DNA from: Bacteroidales bacterium UBA6428
GTDB taxonomy: Bacteria > Bacteroidota > Bacteroidia > Bacteroidales > UBA932
NCBI GenBank assembly: GCA_002437305.1
Contig: DJOW01000069.1
Location: 1-5,005 of the forward strand
Length of the DNA stretch: 5,005 bases
Direction: 5' to 3'
Below are positions 1-5,005 of this stretch, piece by piece (positions within the stretch are counted from its first letter, which is position 1; every line of letters starts with the position of its first letter). A program made the translations under genes and the position numbers. Under the pieces are notes generated by a model. The model searched no databases. It worked only from the letters and a program-made list of their open reading frames with translations, and had not been told where the DNA came from.

Positions 1-20
1 GGCTTGTCCGTTTCAGATGA

Positions 21-233
21 TTATTCGGCGGTGCCCCGTCCCTCTACAGACAGAGGGATGAAGTGCGATGACGTTCCGGACGGCTGCGCCGTCCTTGAAT
101 ATTCCTTCTGGGCCTTCAGCAGCCACTGGTAGTCCACACCCTCGTCAAGGCAGTATTTTCTGAGGCTGCGCCTTGCGCCCCTTGCTCTGTAGTCCGACAT
201 CACCTTGTCGTAGTACTCTTTGCTTGTCTCCAT
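21..233 (-). CDS. IS66-type element ORF1 accessory protein, short (70 aa)
   Basis: This encodes a small basic protein of 70 residues that resembles the N-terminal part of the first ORF of Bacteroidetes IS66 elements. Recognisable traits are the start METSKEYYDKVMSDY, the segment SLRKYCLDEGVDYQWLLKA (residues 23-41), which resembles a small helix-turn-helix-like module, and the FIPL stretch (58-61), which corresponds to the FIPL/FVPV-like segment in relatives. IS66 ORF1 products are required for transposition alongside TnpB and the TnpC transposase, but their exact role is unclear. As I recall relatives, they run to about 100 residues or more, so this one seems short. After the TAA stop at 21-23 the same frame continues S-S-E-T-D-K to the window edge, so a nonsense change is possible. 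The ATG at 233 follows an AAAGG stretch. A link to IS66 is likely but not proven, because the transposase itself is not visible. Confidence 0.6.
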   Translation of the reverse strand: METSKEYYDKVMSDYRARGARRSLRKYCLDEGVDYQWLLKAQKEYSRTAQPSGTSSHFIPLSVEGRGTAE

Positions 234-236
234 TTT

Positions 237-265
237 CCTTTGCGGTTTTGATTCTCACGCAAAGG
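237..265 (-). promoter_or_regulatory. 8-bp inverted repeat covering the IS ORF1 ribosome-binding region
   Basis: On the minus strand CCTTTGCG (265-258) and CGCAAAGG (244-237) are perfect complements separated by 13 bases. The downstream arm contains AAAGG, the only purine-rich ribosome-binding candidate for ORF1, and ends three bases before its ATG at 233. The upstream arm overlaps the -7 box. RNA entering from the flanking gene would contain both arms and could hide the start region, whereas RNA begun at the internal box would lack most of the first arm. The fold is visible in the sequence; the regulatory role is inferred. Confidence 0.45.
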
Positions 266-267
266 TA
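260..267 (-). promoter_or_regulatory. Bacteroidetes-type -7 promoter box inside the IS end
   Basis: The minus strand reads TACCTTTG, an exact match to the Bacteroides -7 consensus TAnnTTTG. It lies 26 bases before the ORF1 start. No TTTG -33 box is visible about 19-21 bases upstream; the corresponding sequence is TAAGG within the terminal repeat. The promoter may therefore be weak or depend on other elements. Expected transcription starts would fall around 254-256, inside the loop of the neighbouring inverted repeat. Confidence 0.4.
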
Positions 268-272
268 TCGGA

Positions 273-1385
273 TCATGGCCGGAAGGCCTTACGGTAAAAT
301 GGTAGTTTACGCGTGTACAGCTCAGTTTCTTTGTCATACCCTTTGATGGTTAAGTAACCACTCTGGTAAAGCAGCGGCATGATTGTGGTCATCGTCTCGG
401 TCGCCGCATCGAAATCATCTTTACCGGCTTCCATACTCGCACCCAACTCCGACGGCAGGAAATCGTATTTCCGCATCATGTTGATGAGATAGGCCGGAGT
501 GCCGGAACCAAACCAATATGAATCAAGCTTCTTCTTTGAAAAACAATTGAGCAGACTGAAAGGATTGAAAACATCTGGCGAAGGCCAACAGAAATGATAA
601 CCATCATAGTTGTTCTTCAACTCTTCTATGGCTTTTTCATTGCTGATTCCCAACGCCTCAGCAAACTCCTCTATATCCGCACCCATCTGAGTAAGCAGTT
701 CTTCTTTCGTAATTCCGCAGATGCCGGCATAAGGCTCGTCCATGCTCACGTTGGCAATGTTGTTCAGCTCACTGAATATGCTGAGCTGAGAGAACTTGGT
801 GATGCCCGTCAGGAAAACGAAGCGGAGCAACGGTTCGCAGTCTTTCAGCGGAGAATAGAAGTTGCGCATCGTATTGCGCAGCACGCAAAGACTTTCCTTT
901 TCATGAACGACATCCAGCAAAGGCGCGTCATATTCATCGATGAGGACCACTACTTGCTTGCCTGTCTTCTGATGTACGGTCCTTATCAAATTAAGAAGAC
1001 GGACATTTGAATCAGGGGAATCGCAGACAACTCCAAGACGTTCTTCATTGACTTTCAGAATATACAGAAGATAACGCTCCAGTTGTTCCTTCTCCAAATG
1101 CTTGCCTCCTGCCAGGCTGAAATGCAGCACGGGATACTCCGTCCATTCCTTTTCCAACCTCTCGATGGCAAGGCCAGTGAAGAGGTCCTTCCGCCCTTCG
1201 AAATAACTCCGGAAAGTGGACACAAGCAACGACTTGCCGAAGCGGCGCGGACGGCTCAGGAAGAAGAACTTACCGTCAGTATGCGTCATCCGGTAGACAT
1301 ACTCCGTCTTGTCGATATAGAGATTGTCCAGCCGGCGAATTTCCTCAAATGTCTGAATTCCTATCGGGTATAATTTCCGTGTCAT
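273..1385 (-). CDS. AAA-ATPase-like / DUF1703 family protein, C-terminally truncated by an IS
   Basis: This is the N-terminal two thirds of a protein of the AAA-ATPase-like family (PF09820) that usually ends in a PD-(D/E)XK nuclease-like domain (DUF1703, PF08011). Function is unknown; many paralogues occur in gut Bacteroidales. Visible motifs are YPIGIQTFEEIR (6-17), a variant Walker A RPRRFGKS (45-52), Walker B VVVLIDEYDAP (145-155), the sensor-like TGITKFSQLSIFSELNN (193-209), CGITKEEL (223-230), FNPFSLLNCF (273-282) and QSGYLTIKGY (341-350). Family members are about 500-580 residues; this one has 370. Residues 1-364 look native, while codon 365 onward, ending RKAFRP and the TGA, is read from the putative IS66 end at 292. 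The whole nuclease-like region is therefore lost unless it resumes beyond the element. Start: ATG at 1385, the only good start before the family's opening motif. Base composition is lower in GC than the sugar genes upstream (25 of 60 in 601-660), suggesting separate acquisition. Probably a broken gene. Confidence 0.85.
   Translation of the reverse strand: MTRKLYPIGIQTFEEIRRLDNLYIDKTEYVYRMTHTDGKFFFLSRPRRFGKSLLVSTFRSYFEGRKDLFTGLAIERLEKEWTEYPVLHFSLAGGKHLEKEQLERYLLYILKVNEERLGVVCDSPDSNVRLLNLIRTVHQKTGKQVVVLIDEYDAPLLDVVHEKESLCVLRNTMRNFYSPLKDCEPLLRFVFLTGITKFSQLSIFSELNNIANVSMDEPYAGICGITKEELLTQMGADIEEFAEALGISNEKAIEELKNNYDGYHFCWPSPDVFNPFSLLNCFSKKKLDSYWFGSGTPAYLINMMRKYDFLPSELGASMEAGKDDFDAATETMTTIMPLLYQSGYLTIKGYDKETELYTRKLPFYRKAFRP
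277..292 (-). repeat. Putative IS66 terminal inverted repeat (ORF1-side end)
   Basis: Read on the minus strand from position 292, the sequence begins GTAAGGCCTTCCGGCC. IS66-family elements typically end in GTAA and carry imperfect inverted repeats of about 15-27 bp. The matching partner would lie outside the window, so the inner boundary is arbitrary here. The segment also contains a short self-complementary stretch, GGCC-TTCC-GGCC. Confidence 0.5.
293..300. repeat. Predicted 8-bp target-site duplication copy
   Basis: The eight bases immediately outside the putative IS end are ATTTTACC on the minus strand (GGTAAAAT on the plus strand). IS66-family insertions usually duplicate 8 bp, so this is the expected first copy. 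The second copy would be at the far end of the element, outside the window. This is a prediction from family behaviour, not an observed repeat. Confidence 0.35.
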
Positions 1386-1410
1386 ATCCGTTGTTTTTTA
1401 CATTTCTGTA

Positions 1411-1440
1411 AAAATATAACAAATATTCGATTCAGCCAAA
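1411..1440 (-). promoter_or_regulatory. Candidate promoter for the AAA-ATPase gene
   Basis: In the 87-base gap upstream of the ATPase gene the minus strand has TTTG (1440-1437), then 18 bases, then TATATTTT (1418-1411). The second box differs from the Bacteroidetes -7 consensus TAnnTTTG only in the last base. Spacing is close to the usual 19-21. A start near 1405 would leave a leader of about 20 bases. An overlapping alternative is AATATTTG (1427-1420) with ATTG (1453-1450) 22 bases upstream. AT-rich gaps produce such matches by chance, so this is tentative. Confidence 0.35.
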
Positions 1441-1472
1441 GGAAAACCACAATTCTAGCGTCCTATTCATTT

Positions 1473-3413
1473 TTAAGACGTTAGGTGTGGACGGTGGTCG
1501 AGTGCCTCGTACTTGGAGTGATTGGAGACGTACTCCGGGACGAGGCGCTTCATCGCGGCGACGACGGCCATGTCATCGTAGGAGTGGGAAAGAGCGATCA
1601 GGGAGTCGATCTCGCGGCTCACGGTGGCCCAGTCATATTCACGGACACTCGCGATGCGGATCTTCTCGTTGAAAGACGGTTTGGTGGCCTCTTTCTCATT
1701 CAGGACCTCCTCATAGAGCTTCTCGCCGTCGCGAAGGCCGGTGTACTTGATCTCGACGCCCTTGGCGCCGCTGAGCTCTATCATCCTCTTGGCAAGGTCG
1801 GCGATCCTCACCGGCTTGCCCATGTCAAAGACGAAAATCTCACCGCCCTCGCCTTTGGTGCCGGCCTCGAGCACAAGCTCACAGGCCTCGGGAATAAGCA
1901 TGAAGAACCTGATGATGCTCGGGTCAGTCACAGTCACAGGGCCACCGGCCTTGATCTGCTCTTTGAAGAGCGGGATAACAGATCCGTTCGAGCCGAGGAC
2001 ATTGCCGAAACGCGTTGTGATGAACTGGGTCCTGCCCTCCACCTCACCGTCACGCTCCGCCTTGTTGAGACTCTGGACATAGATCTCGCAGATGCGCTTG
2101 CTGCAGCCCATAACGTTCGTTGGGTTGACGGCCTTGTCGGTCGACACCATCACGAAGCGGCCGGCGCCGTACCTCACGGACAGGTCAGCGAGGATCTTGG
2201 TGCCCCACACGTTGTTCTGAACACTCTCGCATGGATTGTCCTCCATCATCGGAACATGCTTGTAGGCGGCCGCGTGGAACACGTACTCGGGACGGAAGGT
2301 CCTGAATATGTCCTCCATCCTGTCGGCCTTGGTGATTGAGGTCACCACAGTGGAGCACGGAACAGACGGATAGTCCCTGGCCATCATGAGCCGGATGTCG
2401 TGCTGCGGGGTCTCCGCTGAATCAATGAGCATCAGCTCCGCAGGGCCAAAGGCCGCCACCTGGCGGACTATCTCGCTTCCGATGCTTCCGGCTGAGCCTG
2501 TGATCAAGACCCGCTTTCCGCGCAAAGCCTCTGCCACGGACTTCAGGTCCACCTTAATCTCATCCCTCGGAAGGAGGTCTTCGATGCTGACCTCCTTTAC
2601 GGCAGGAGCGCCTTCAATCGTCGCGTGGTCAGTGTCCACGACATTGTTCGCCGCCAGAATCTTTGCCCCTGCTCCAAGGATGTAGTCCTGCAGGGCAGTG
2701 TCATTGCGGAACCTGTCTATTCGCCCAGGAGCGACGAGCACGGCGTCAACTCCCTTGCGGCGGATAGCCTTGGGAAGGTTGGCGTCAGCCTCGTACACCG
2801 GCTCACCCATCAATGTGGTTCCGTTGGCGCACAGCGCCGGGTCATGGCTGATGAAGCCGCAGAGATGGAAGCGCATAGGCTTCTCGCTGCGGATCGCCTT
2901 GGCAAGTCCGATTCCCCCGGAGCGGATGCCATAGATGAAAACGTTCTGCGCTCCCTCGGTCCGGAAGTACACATCGTAAAGCCACTTGATGGAAATGCGC
3001 ATCAGCCACATCAGACCGGTGGTGATGGCCTCTGCCGTCACGATCTGACGCGCCTGGATGTGGGCGAAAACACGCTCAGGACAGTTGTTAGTGAAGAAAT
3101 GAAGGAGAATCACCGCCAATGCGGAGCACACCATGGCGTAAGCGACCCTCAGAAGGTCGTTGAACGAAGAATAGCGGATGATTCCTGAATATGTCCGGAA
3201 GGCGGCGAAGAACACAAAGTGAACAACCAGACAAAGGCAAAGAAGGCGCATTAAAGGCCAGAAGTTCTGTTGGAGCGCTAGCCCCCTATAGAAGCACCAG
3301 TAGATGAAAACGCTGGTAAACAGAAGAATGAGACTGTCAAGAAGCAGCACGCACCAGTACGGAAAAGTACGCTTCGAGAAATACCAGTCCACAATCTCAC
3401 GGATTGGTCGCAT
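1473..3413 (-). CDS. Membrane-anchored nucleotide-sugar 4,6-dehydratase (WbpM/FlaA1/CapD/PglF type)
   Basis: This probably converts UDP-N-acetylglucosamine to a UDP-4-keto-6-deoxy sugar at the inner face of the cytoplasmic membrane, an early step toward rare sugars of capsule, O-antigen or glycans. The long two-domain form is complete at 646 residues. Hydrophobic segments lie at about 20-42, 54-73, 88-109 and 124-146. A first Rossmann fold starts at NVFIYGIRSGGIG (157-169). The catalytic short-chain dehydrogenase/reductase domain begins with the NAD-binding TGSAGSIGSE (305-314), followed by AAAYKHVP (381-388), DNPCESVQNN (392-401), STDKAVNPTNVMGCSK (424-439), RFGNVLGSNGSV (468-479) and LRDGEKLYEE (560-569). 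The Met435-x3-Lys439 pair replaces the usual Tyr-x3-Lys, as in the Ser-Met-Lys site of WbpM-type enzymes. Start: ATG at 3413, because residues 9-27 match the usual opening before the first membrane helix. It lies 134 bases downstream of ugd on the same strand. Exact substrate and stereochemistry cannot be read from sequence. Confidence 0.93.
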   Translation of the reverse strand: MRPIREIVDWYFSKRTFPYWCVLLLDSLILLFTSVFIYWCFYRGLALQQNFWPLMRLLCLCLVVHFVFFAAFRTYSGIIRYSSFNDLLRVAYAMVCSALAVILLHFFTNNCPERVFAHIQARQIVTAEAITTGLMWLMRISIKWLYDVYFRTEGAQNVFIYGIRSGGIGLAKAIRSEKPMRFHLCGFISHDPALCANGTTLMGEPVYEADANLPKAIRRKGVDAVLVAPGRIDRFRNDTALQDYILGAGAKILAANNVVDTDHATIEGAPAVKEVSIEDLLPRDEIKVDLKSVAEALRGKRVLITGSAGSIGSEIVRQVAAFGPAELMLIDSAETPQHDIRLMMARDYPSVPCSTVVTSITKADRMEDIFRTFRPEYVFHAAAYKHVPMMEDNPCESVQNNVWGTKILADLSVRYGAGRFVMVSTDKAVNPTNVMGCSKRICEIYVQSLNKAERDGEVEGRTQFITTRFGNVLGSNGSVIPLFKEQIKAGGPVTVTDPSIIRFFMLIPEACELVLEAGTKGEGGEIFVFDMGKPVRIADLAKRMIELSGAKGVEIKYTGLRDGEKLYEEVLNEKEATKPSFNEKIRIASVREYDWATVSREIDSLIALSHSYDDMAVVAAMKRLVPEYVSNHSKYEALDHRPHLTS

Positions 3414-3501
3414 TGATTCAGGTTTTTAGGATAATGGCAGTAACAGGGTGACTGACTTCAGCCATCCGTCAGGTTTTGCCGCGCCACTTAGGCCGGCGGA
3501 T

Positions 3502-3545
3502 AAAATAAGCAAAGGAAGAGGGCGGATGATGAGGTTCCCTCTCCC
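3502..3545 (-). terminator. Probable intrinsic terminator after ugd
   Basis: Two bases past the ugd stop codon the minus strand forms GGGAGAGGG (3545-3537), a 14-base loop, then CCCTCTTCC (3522-3514). This is a 9-bp stem with one G-T wobble. It is followed by TTTGCTTATTTT, an interrupted T-rich tract. The hairpin, its place directly behind the stop and the T-rich tail fit rho-independent termination. The large loop and broken T run mean it may be partial, letting some transcription pass into the dehydratase gene. Confidence 0.5.
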
Positions 3546-3547
3546 TG

Positions 3548-4885
3548 TCAGTCTCTCTCGAAAATGTCGCGGGTGTAGACCTTGTCTCTCACATCATCGA
3601 GGACCGGGTCGTAGCGGTTGGCGATGATGGCGTCGGAGCGTCTCTTGAACTCATCGAGATCGCCTACGACCTCGGAGCCGAAGAAGGTAGTGCCGTCACC
3701 GAGTGTAGGCTCGTAGACGATGACCGTCGCACCCTTCGCCTTGATCCGCTTCATCACGCCCTGGATCGAGCTCTGGCGGAAGTTGTCCGAGCCGGTCTTC
3801 ATCGTCAATCGGAAGACCCCGACGGTGACCGGCCTCTCCCGCTCGCCGCTCCATTGGCTGGATGCGGTGTAGTAGCCGGCTTTCTGGAGCACCTGGTCGG
3901 CGATAAAGTCCTTCCTGGTGCGGTTGGAGTCGACTATGGCCTGGATGAGGTTCTCTGGGACGTCGGAATAGTTGGCCAGCAGTTGTTTTGTGTCCTTCGG
4001 GAGGCAGTAGCCGCCGTAGCCGAAGGACGGGTTGTTGTAGTGCGGGCCGATCCTGGGGTCAAGGCACACCCCGTTGATGATGGAGCGTGTGTCAAGCCCC
4101 TTGATCTCGGCATAGGTGTCCAGTTCGTTGAAAAAGCTGACCCTGAGGGCGAGGTAGGTGTTGGCGAAGAGCTTCACCGCCTCGGCCTCGGTCGTGCCCA
4201 TGAACAGGACCGGGACATCCTCCCTTAGCGAGGCCTCCCTCAGGAGCCCGGCGAACCTGCGCGCGGCCTCGCCGAGCCTCGGGTCCGTCTGGTCACACCC
4301 TACGATGATGCGGCTCGGGTAGAGATTGTCGTACAGGGCCTTGGACTCCCTTAGGAACTCGGGTGCGAAGATGATGTCCGGCACGACCACCCTCATGGAG
4401 CCGTCTTGAAGGCGCTCCCTGTACGAGAAGCGCTCCCGCACCGACGCCGTGTAGCCGACGGGCACCGTGGACTTGATCACCATCACCGCCCCAGGGTTCA
4501 CCCTCAGGACGAGGTCTATGACTTCCTCCACATGAGAGGTGTCGAAGAAGTTCCTCTTCGGATCGTAGTTCGTCGGGGCGGCTATGACCACGAAATCCGC
4601 GTCCTTGTAGGCCGACGCTCCGTCGAGTGTCGCGGTGAGGTCCAGCTTGCCTGGAACGCCCGTCGTCTCGTAGTCCCCGAACTCACCACGGAAATATTTC
4701 TCGATGTACTCGTCCTGGATGGGGCTGACGCGTTTGTTGATCTTGTCCACCTTCTCCGGCACGACGTCAACGGCCAGCACCCTGTGCCTCTGCGAGAGGA
4801 GGGTGGCTATGGAGAGCCCGACGTAGCCCGTGCCGGCCACGGCGACGGTCAGCCCCCCGGCGCCTGTCATATTGTTCATGTCCAT
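3548..4885 (-). CDS. ugd: UDP-glucose 6-dehydrogenase
   Basis: This cytoplasmic enzyme oxidises UDP-glucose to UDP-glucuronate with two NAD+, supplying glucuronate or its derivatives for surface polysaccharide. Numbering from the ATG at 4885 (445 residues), the order is: Rossmann fold with GTGYVG (18-23), KSTVPVG with Thr140, PEFLRE with Glu176, the linker-helix segment EAVKLFANTY with Lys238 and Asn242, LDPRIGPHYNNPSFGYGGYC ending in catalytic Cys294, then KDTKQL with Asp298. The C-terminal UDP-binding domain contains MKTGSDNFRQSSIQG (363-377) and YTRDIF near the end. Catalytic spacing agrees with the characterised streptococcal enzyme, and the sequence closely follows the E. coli Ugd type. 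It is longer than the 388-residue E. coli protein because of small insertions near 80-85, 153-166 and 335-350 (approximate positions). The frame is open further upstream, with a GTG at 4963, but the extra residues are low-complexity and basic and do not resemble the family. The A-rich leader before 4885 favours this start; ATGs at 4879 and 4870 are alternatives. Confidence 0.96.
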   Translation of the reverse strand: MDMNNMTGAGGLTVAVAGTGYVGLSIATLLSQRHRVLAVDVVPEKVDKINKRVSPIQDEYIEKYFRGEFGDYETTGVPGKLDLTATLDGASAYKDADFVVIAAPTNYDPKRNFFDTSHVEEVIDLVLRVNPGAVMVIKSTVPVGYTASVRERFSYRERLQDGSMRVVVPDIIFAPEFLRESKALYDNLYPSRIIVGCDQTDPRLGEAARRFAGLLREASLREDVPVLFMGTTEAEAVKLFANTYLALRVSFFNELDTYAEIKGLDTRSIINGVCLDPRIGPHYNNPSFGYGGYCLPKDTKQLLANYSDVPENLIQAIVDSNRTRKDFIADQVLQKAGYYTASSQWSGERERPVTVGVFRLTMKTGSDNFRQSSIQGVMKRIKAKGATVIVYEPTLGDGTTFFGSEVVGDLDEFKRRSDAIIANRYDPVLDDVRDKVYTRDIFERD

Positions 4886-4909
4886 GTTTTTTCTTCGTTC
4901 TTTCTTCAG
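4886..4909 (-). promoter_or_regulatory. A-rich translation leader that decides the ugd start
   Basis: The 24 bases before the ATG at 4885 are almost all purine on the minus strand (CTGAAGAAAGAACGAAGAAA and onward) and contain no canonical AGGAGG. Bacteroidetes genes commonly start behind such A-rich, unstructured leaders. The alternative GTG at 4963 sits inside a very GC-rich, foldable stretch with no such leader, so 4885 is preferred. Confidence 0.5.
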
Positions 4910-4980
4910 TCTTGCGGATCCGGATTTTGCATGTCGTCCGGGCCCTTCCGCCGCGGCCACCACCCCGGCGCGGGCGGGGA
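4910..4980 (-). other. GC-rich leader upstream of ugd
   Basis: This non-coding stretch is strikingly GC-rich: 35 of 40 bases in 4941-4980 are G or C. It contains an inverted repeat (CCCCG at 4963-4967 with CGGGG at 4975-4979, 7-base loop) and the palindrome GCCGCGGC (4950-4957). No T run follows in the minus direction, so it is not a recognisable intrinsic terminator. No TAnnTTTG promoter box was found. It may form a structured leader, but no riboswitch class was recognised. Confidence 0.3.
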
Positions 4981-5005
4981 CTACTTCGCGGAGCTGTAGT
5001 AGGAG
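4981..5005 (-). CDS. Possible C-terminal end of an upstream gene
   Basis: Reading the minus strand from 5004 gives the codons S-Y-Y-S-S-A-K followed by a TAG stop at 4983-4981. This could be the tail of a gene upstream of ugd, spaced 95 bases from the ugd start. Only seven codons are visible, so neither the reading frame nor an identity can be established; the other two minus frames are also open to the window edge. Confidence 0.2.

Larger units (their letters stand above)
1..292 (-). mobile_element. IS66-family insertion sequence, left-end fragment
   Basis: This is the transposase-proximal beginning of an IS66-family element running leftward out of the window. On the minus strand it begins 5'-GTAAGGCCTTCC at position 292, fitting the GTAA termini known for IS66-family ends. 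It is followed within 60 bases by a small ORF resembling the first gene of Bacteroidetes IS66 elements. The boundary at 292 is supported independently: the upstream AAA-ATPase gene matches its family up to this point and then stops matching. Full IS66 elements are about 2.5 kb with three genes (orf1, tnpB and the tnpC transposase), so most of the element, including its other inverted repeat, would lie beyond position 1. Family assignment is by recognition of the ORF and the end sequence, not by database search. Confidence 0.65.

Noticed and set aside
594..1010. 138-codon plus-strand open frame opposite the AAA-ATPase gene
   Set aside because: It overlaps the Walker B and sensor regions of a clear family member on the other strand and has no recognisable motif.
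1459..1480. Stem CGTCTTA/TAGGACG (minus strand) overlapping the dehydratase stop, considered as a terminator
   Set aside because: The 7-bp stem is AT-rich with a wobble pair and is not followed by a T run, so it is too weak to call.
1485..2339. 284-codon plus-strand open frame opposite the dehydratase gene
   Set aside because: It lies entirely antisense to a well-recognised gene, its product resembles no family, and it is rich in His, Asp and Leu as expected from the complement of a GC-rich gene.
3452..3472. Inverted repeat CTGAC/GTCAG with 11-base loop before the dehydratase gene
   Set aside because: Only five base pairs, no T tract and no operator-like symmetry beyond chance for a 134-base gap.
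3470..3513. TTTG followed 19 bases later by TAAGTGGC, considered as a promoter for the dehydratase gene
   Set aside because: The second box matches the TAnnTTTG consensus poorly in its final bases, and the first box is inside the terminator tail.
4886..4963. Longer ugd starting at the GTG at 4963
   Set aside because: The additional 26 residues are basic, Ala/Gly-rich and unlike Ugd N termini, and the GTG is in a GC-rich foldable region, whereas the ATG at 4885 has an A-rich leader and places the Rossmann motif where expected.
4406..4999. 197-codon plus-strand open frame opposite ugd
   Set aside because: It is antisense to the strongly conserved N-terminal half of ugd, with a composition typical of a shadow frame and no recognisable domain.

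Overview
The window looks like chromosomal DNA of a member of the Bacteroidales. The evidence is an IS66-type first ORF of the kind found in Bacteroidetes, a DUF1703-type AAA-ATPase whose sequence matches the many Bacteroides/Prevotella paralogues, TAnnTTTG-like -7 boxes, and A-rich leaders instead of strong Shine-Dalgarno sites. The genus cannot be fixed from this sequence. All supported genes are on the minus strand, so biological order runs from right to left.

Positions 5005-3548 carry ugd, encoding UDP-glucose 6-dehydrogenase. It is preceded by a very GC-rich leader and possibly by the last codons of another gene. A terminator-like hairpin sits just after the ugd stop. Positions 3413-1473 carry a 646-residue membrane-anchored nucleotide-sugar 4,6-dehydratase of the WbpM/FlaA1/CapD type. 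Both enzymes make activated sugars: UDP-glucuronate from ugd, and probably a UDP-4-keto-6-deoxy-hexosamine from the dehydratase. This is the usual content of the edge of a capsule, O-antigen or exopolysaccharide locus.

Positions 1385-273 hold a lower-GC gene for an AAA-ATPase-like protein. Its C-terminal part, which in this family includes a PD-(D/E)XK nuclease-like domain, is missing. The cause is visible: at position 292 the gene runs into a 5'-GTAAGGCC end typical of IS66-family elements. From 292 to the left edge lies the start of that insertion sequence, with its end, a promoter-like box, a hairpin over the first ribosome-binding region and a short first ORF (233-21). The element's remaining genes would lie beyond position 1.

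The most interesting features are the gene-IS junction and the arrangement of the IS leader. An 8-bp inverted repeat there would hide the ORF1 ribosome-binding region in transcripts reading in from the broken ATPase gene. Transcripts starting at the element's own promoter would not form it. No CRISPR array, tRNA or rRNA was seen, and I found no convincing evidence of an undescribed multi-gene system.
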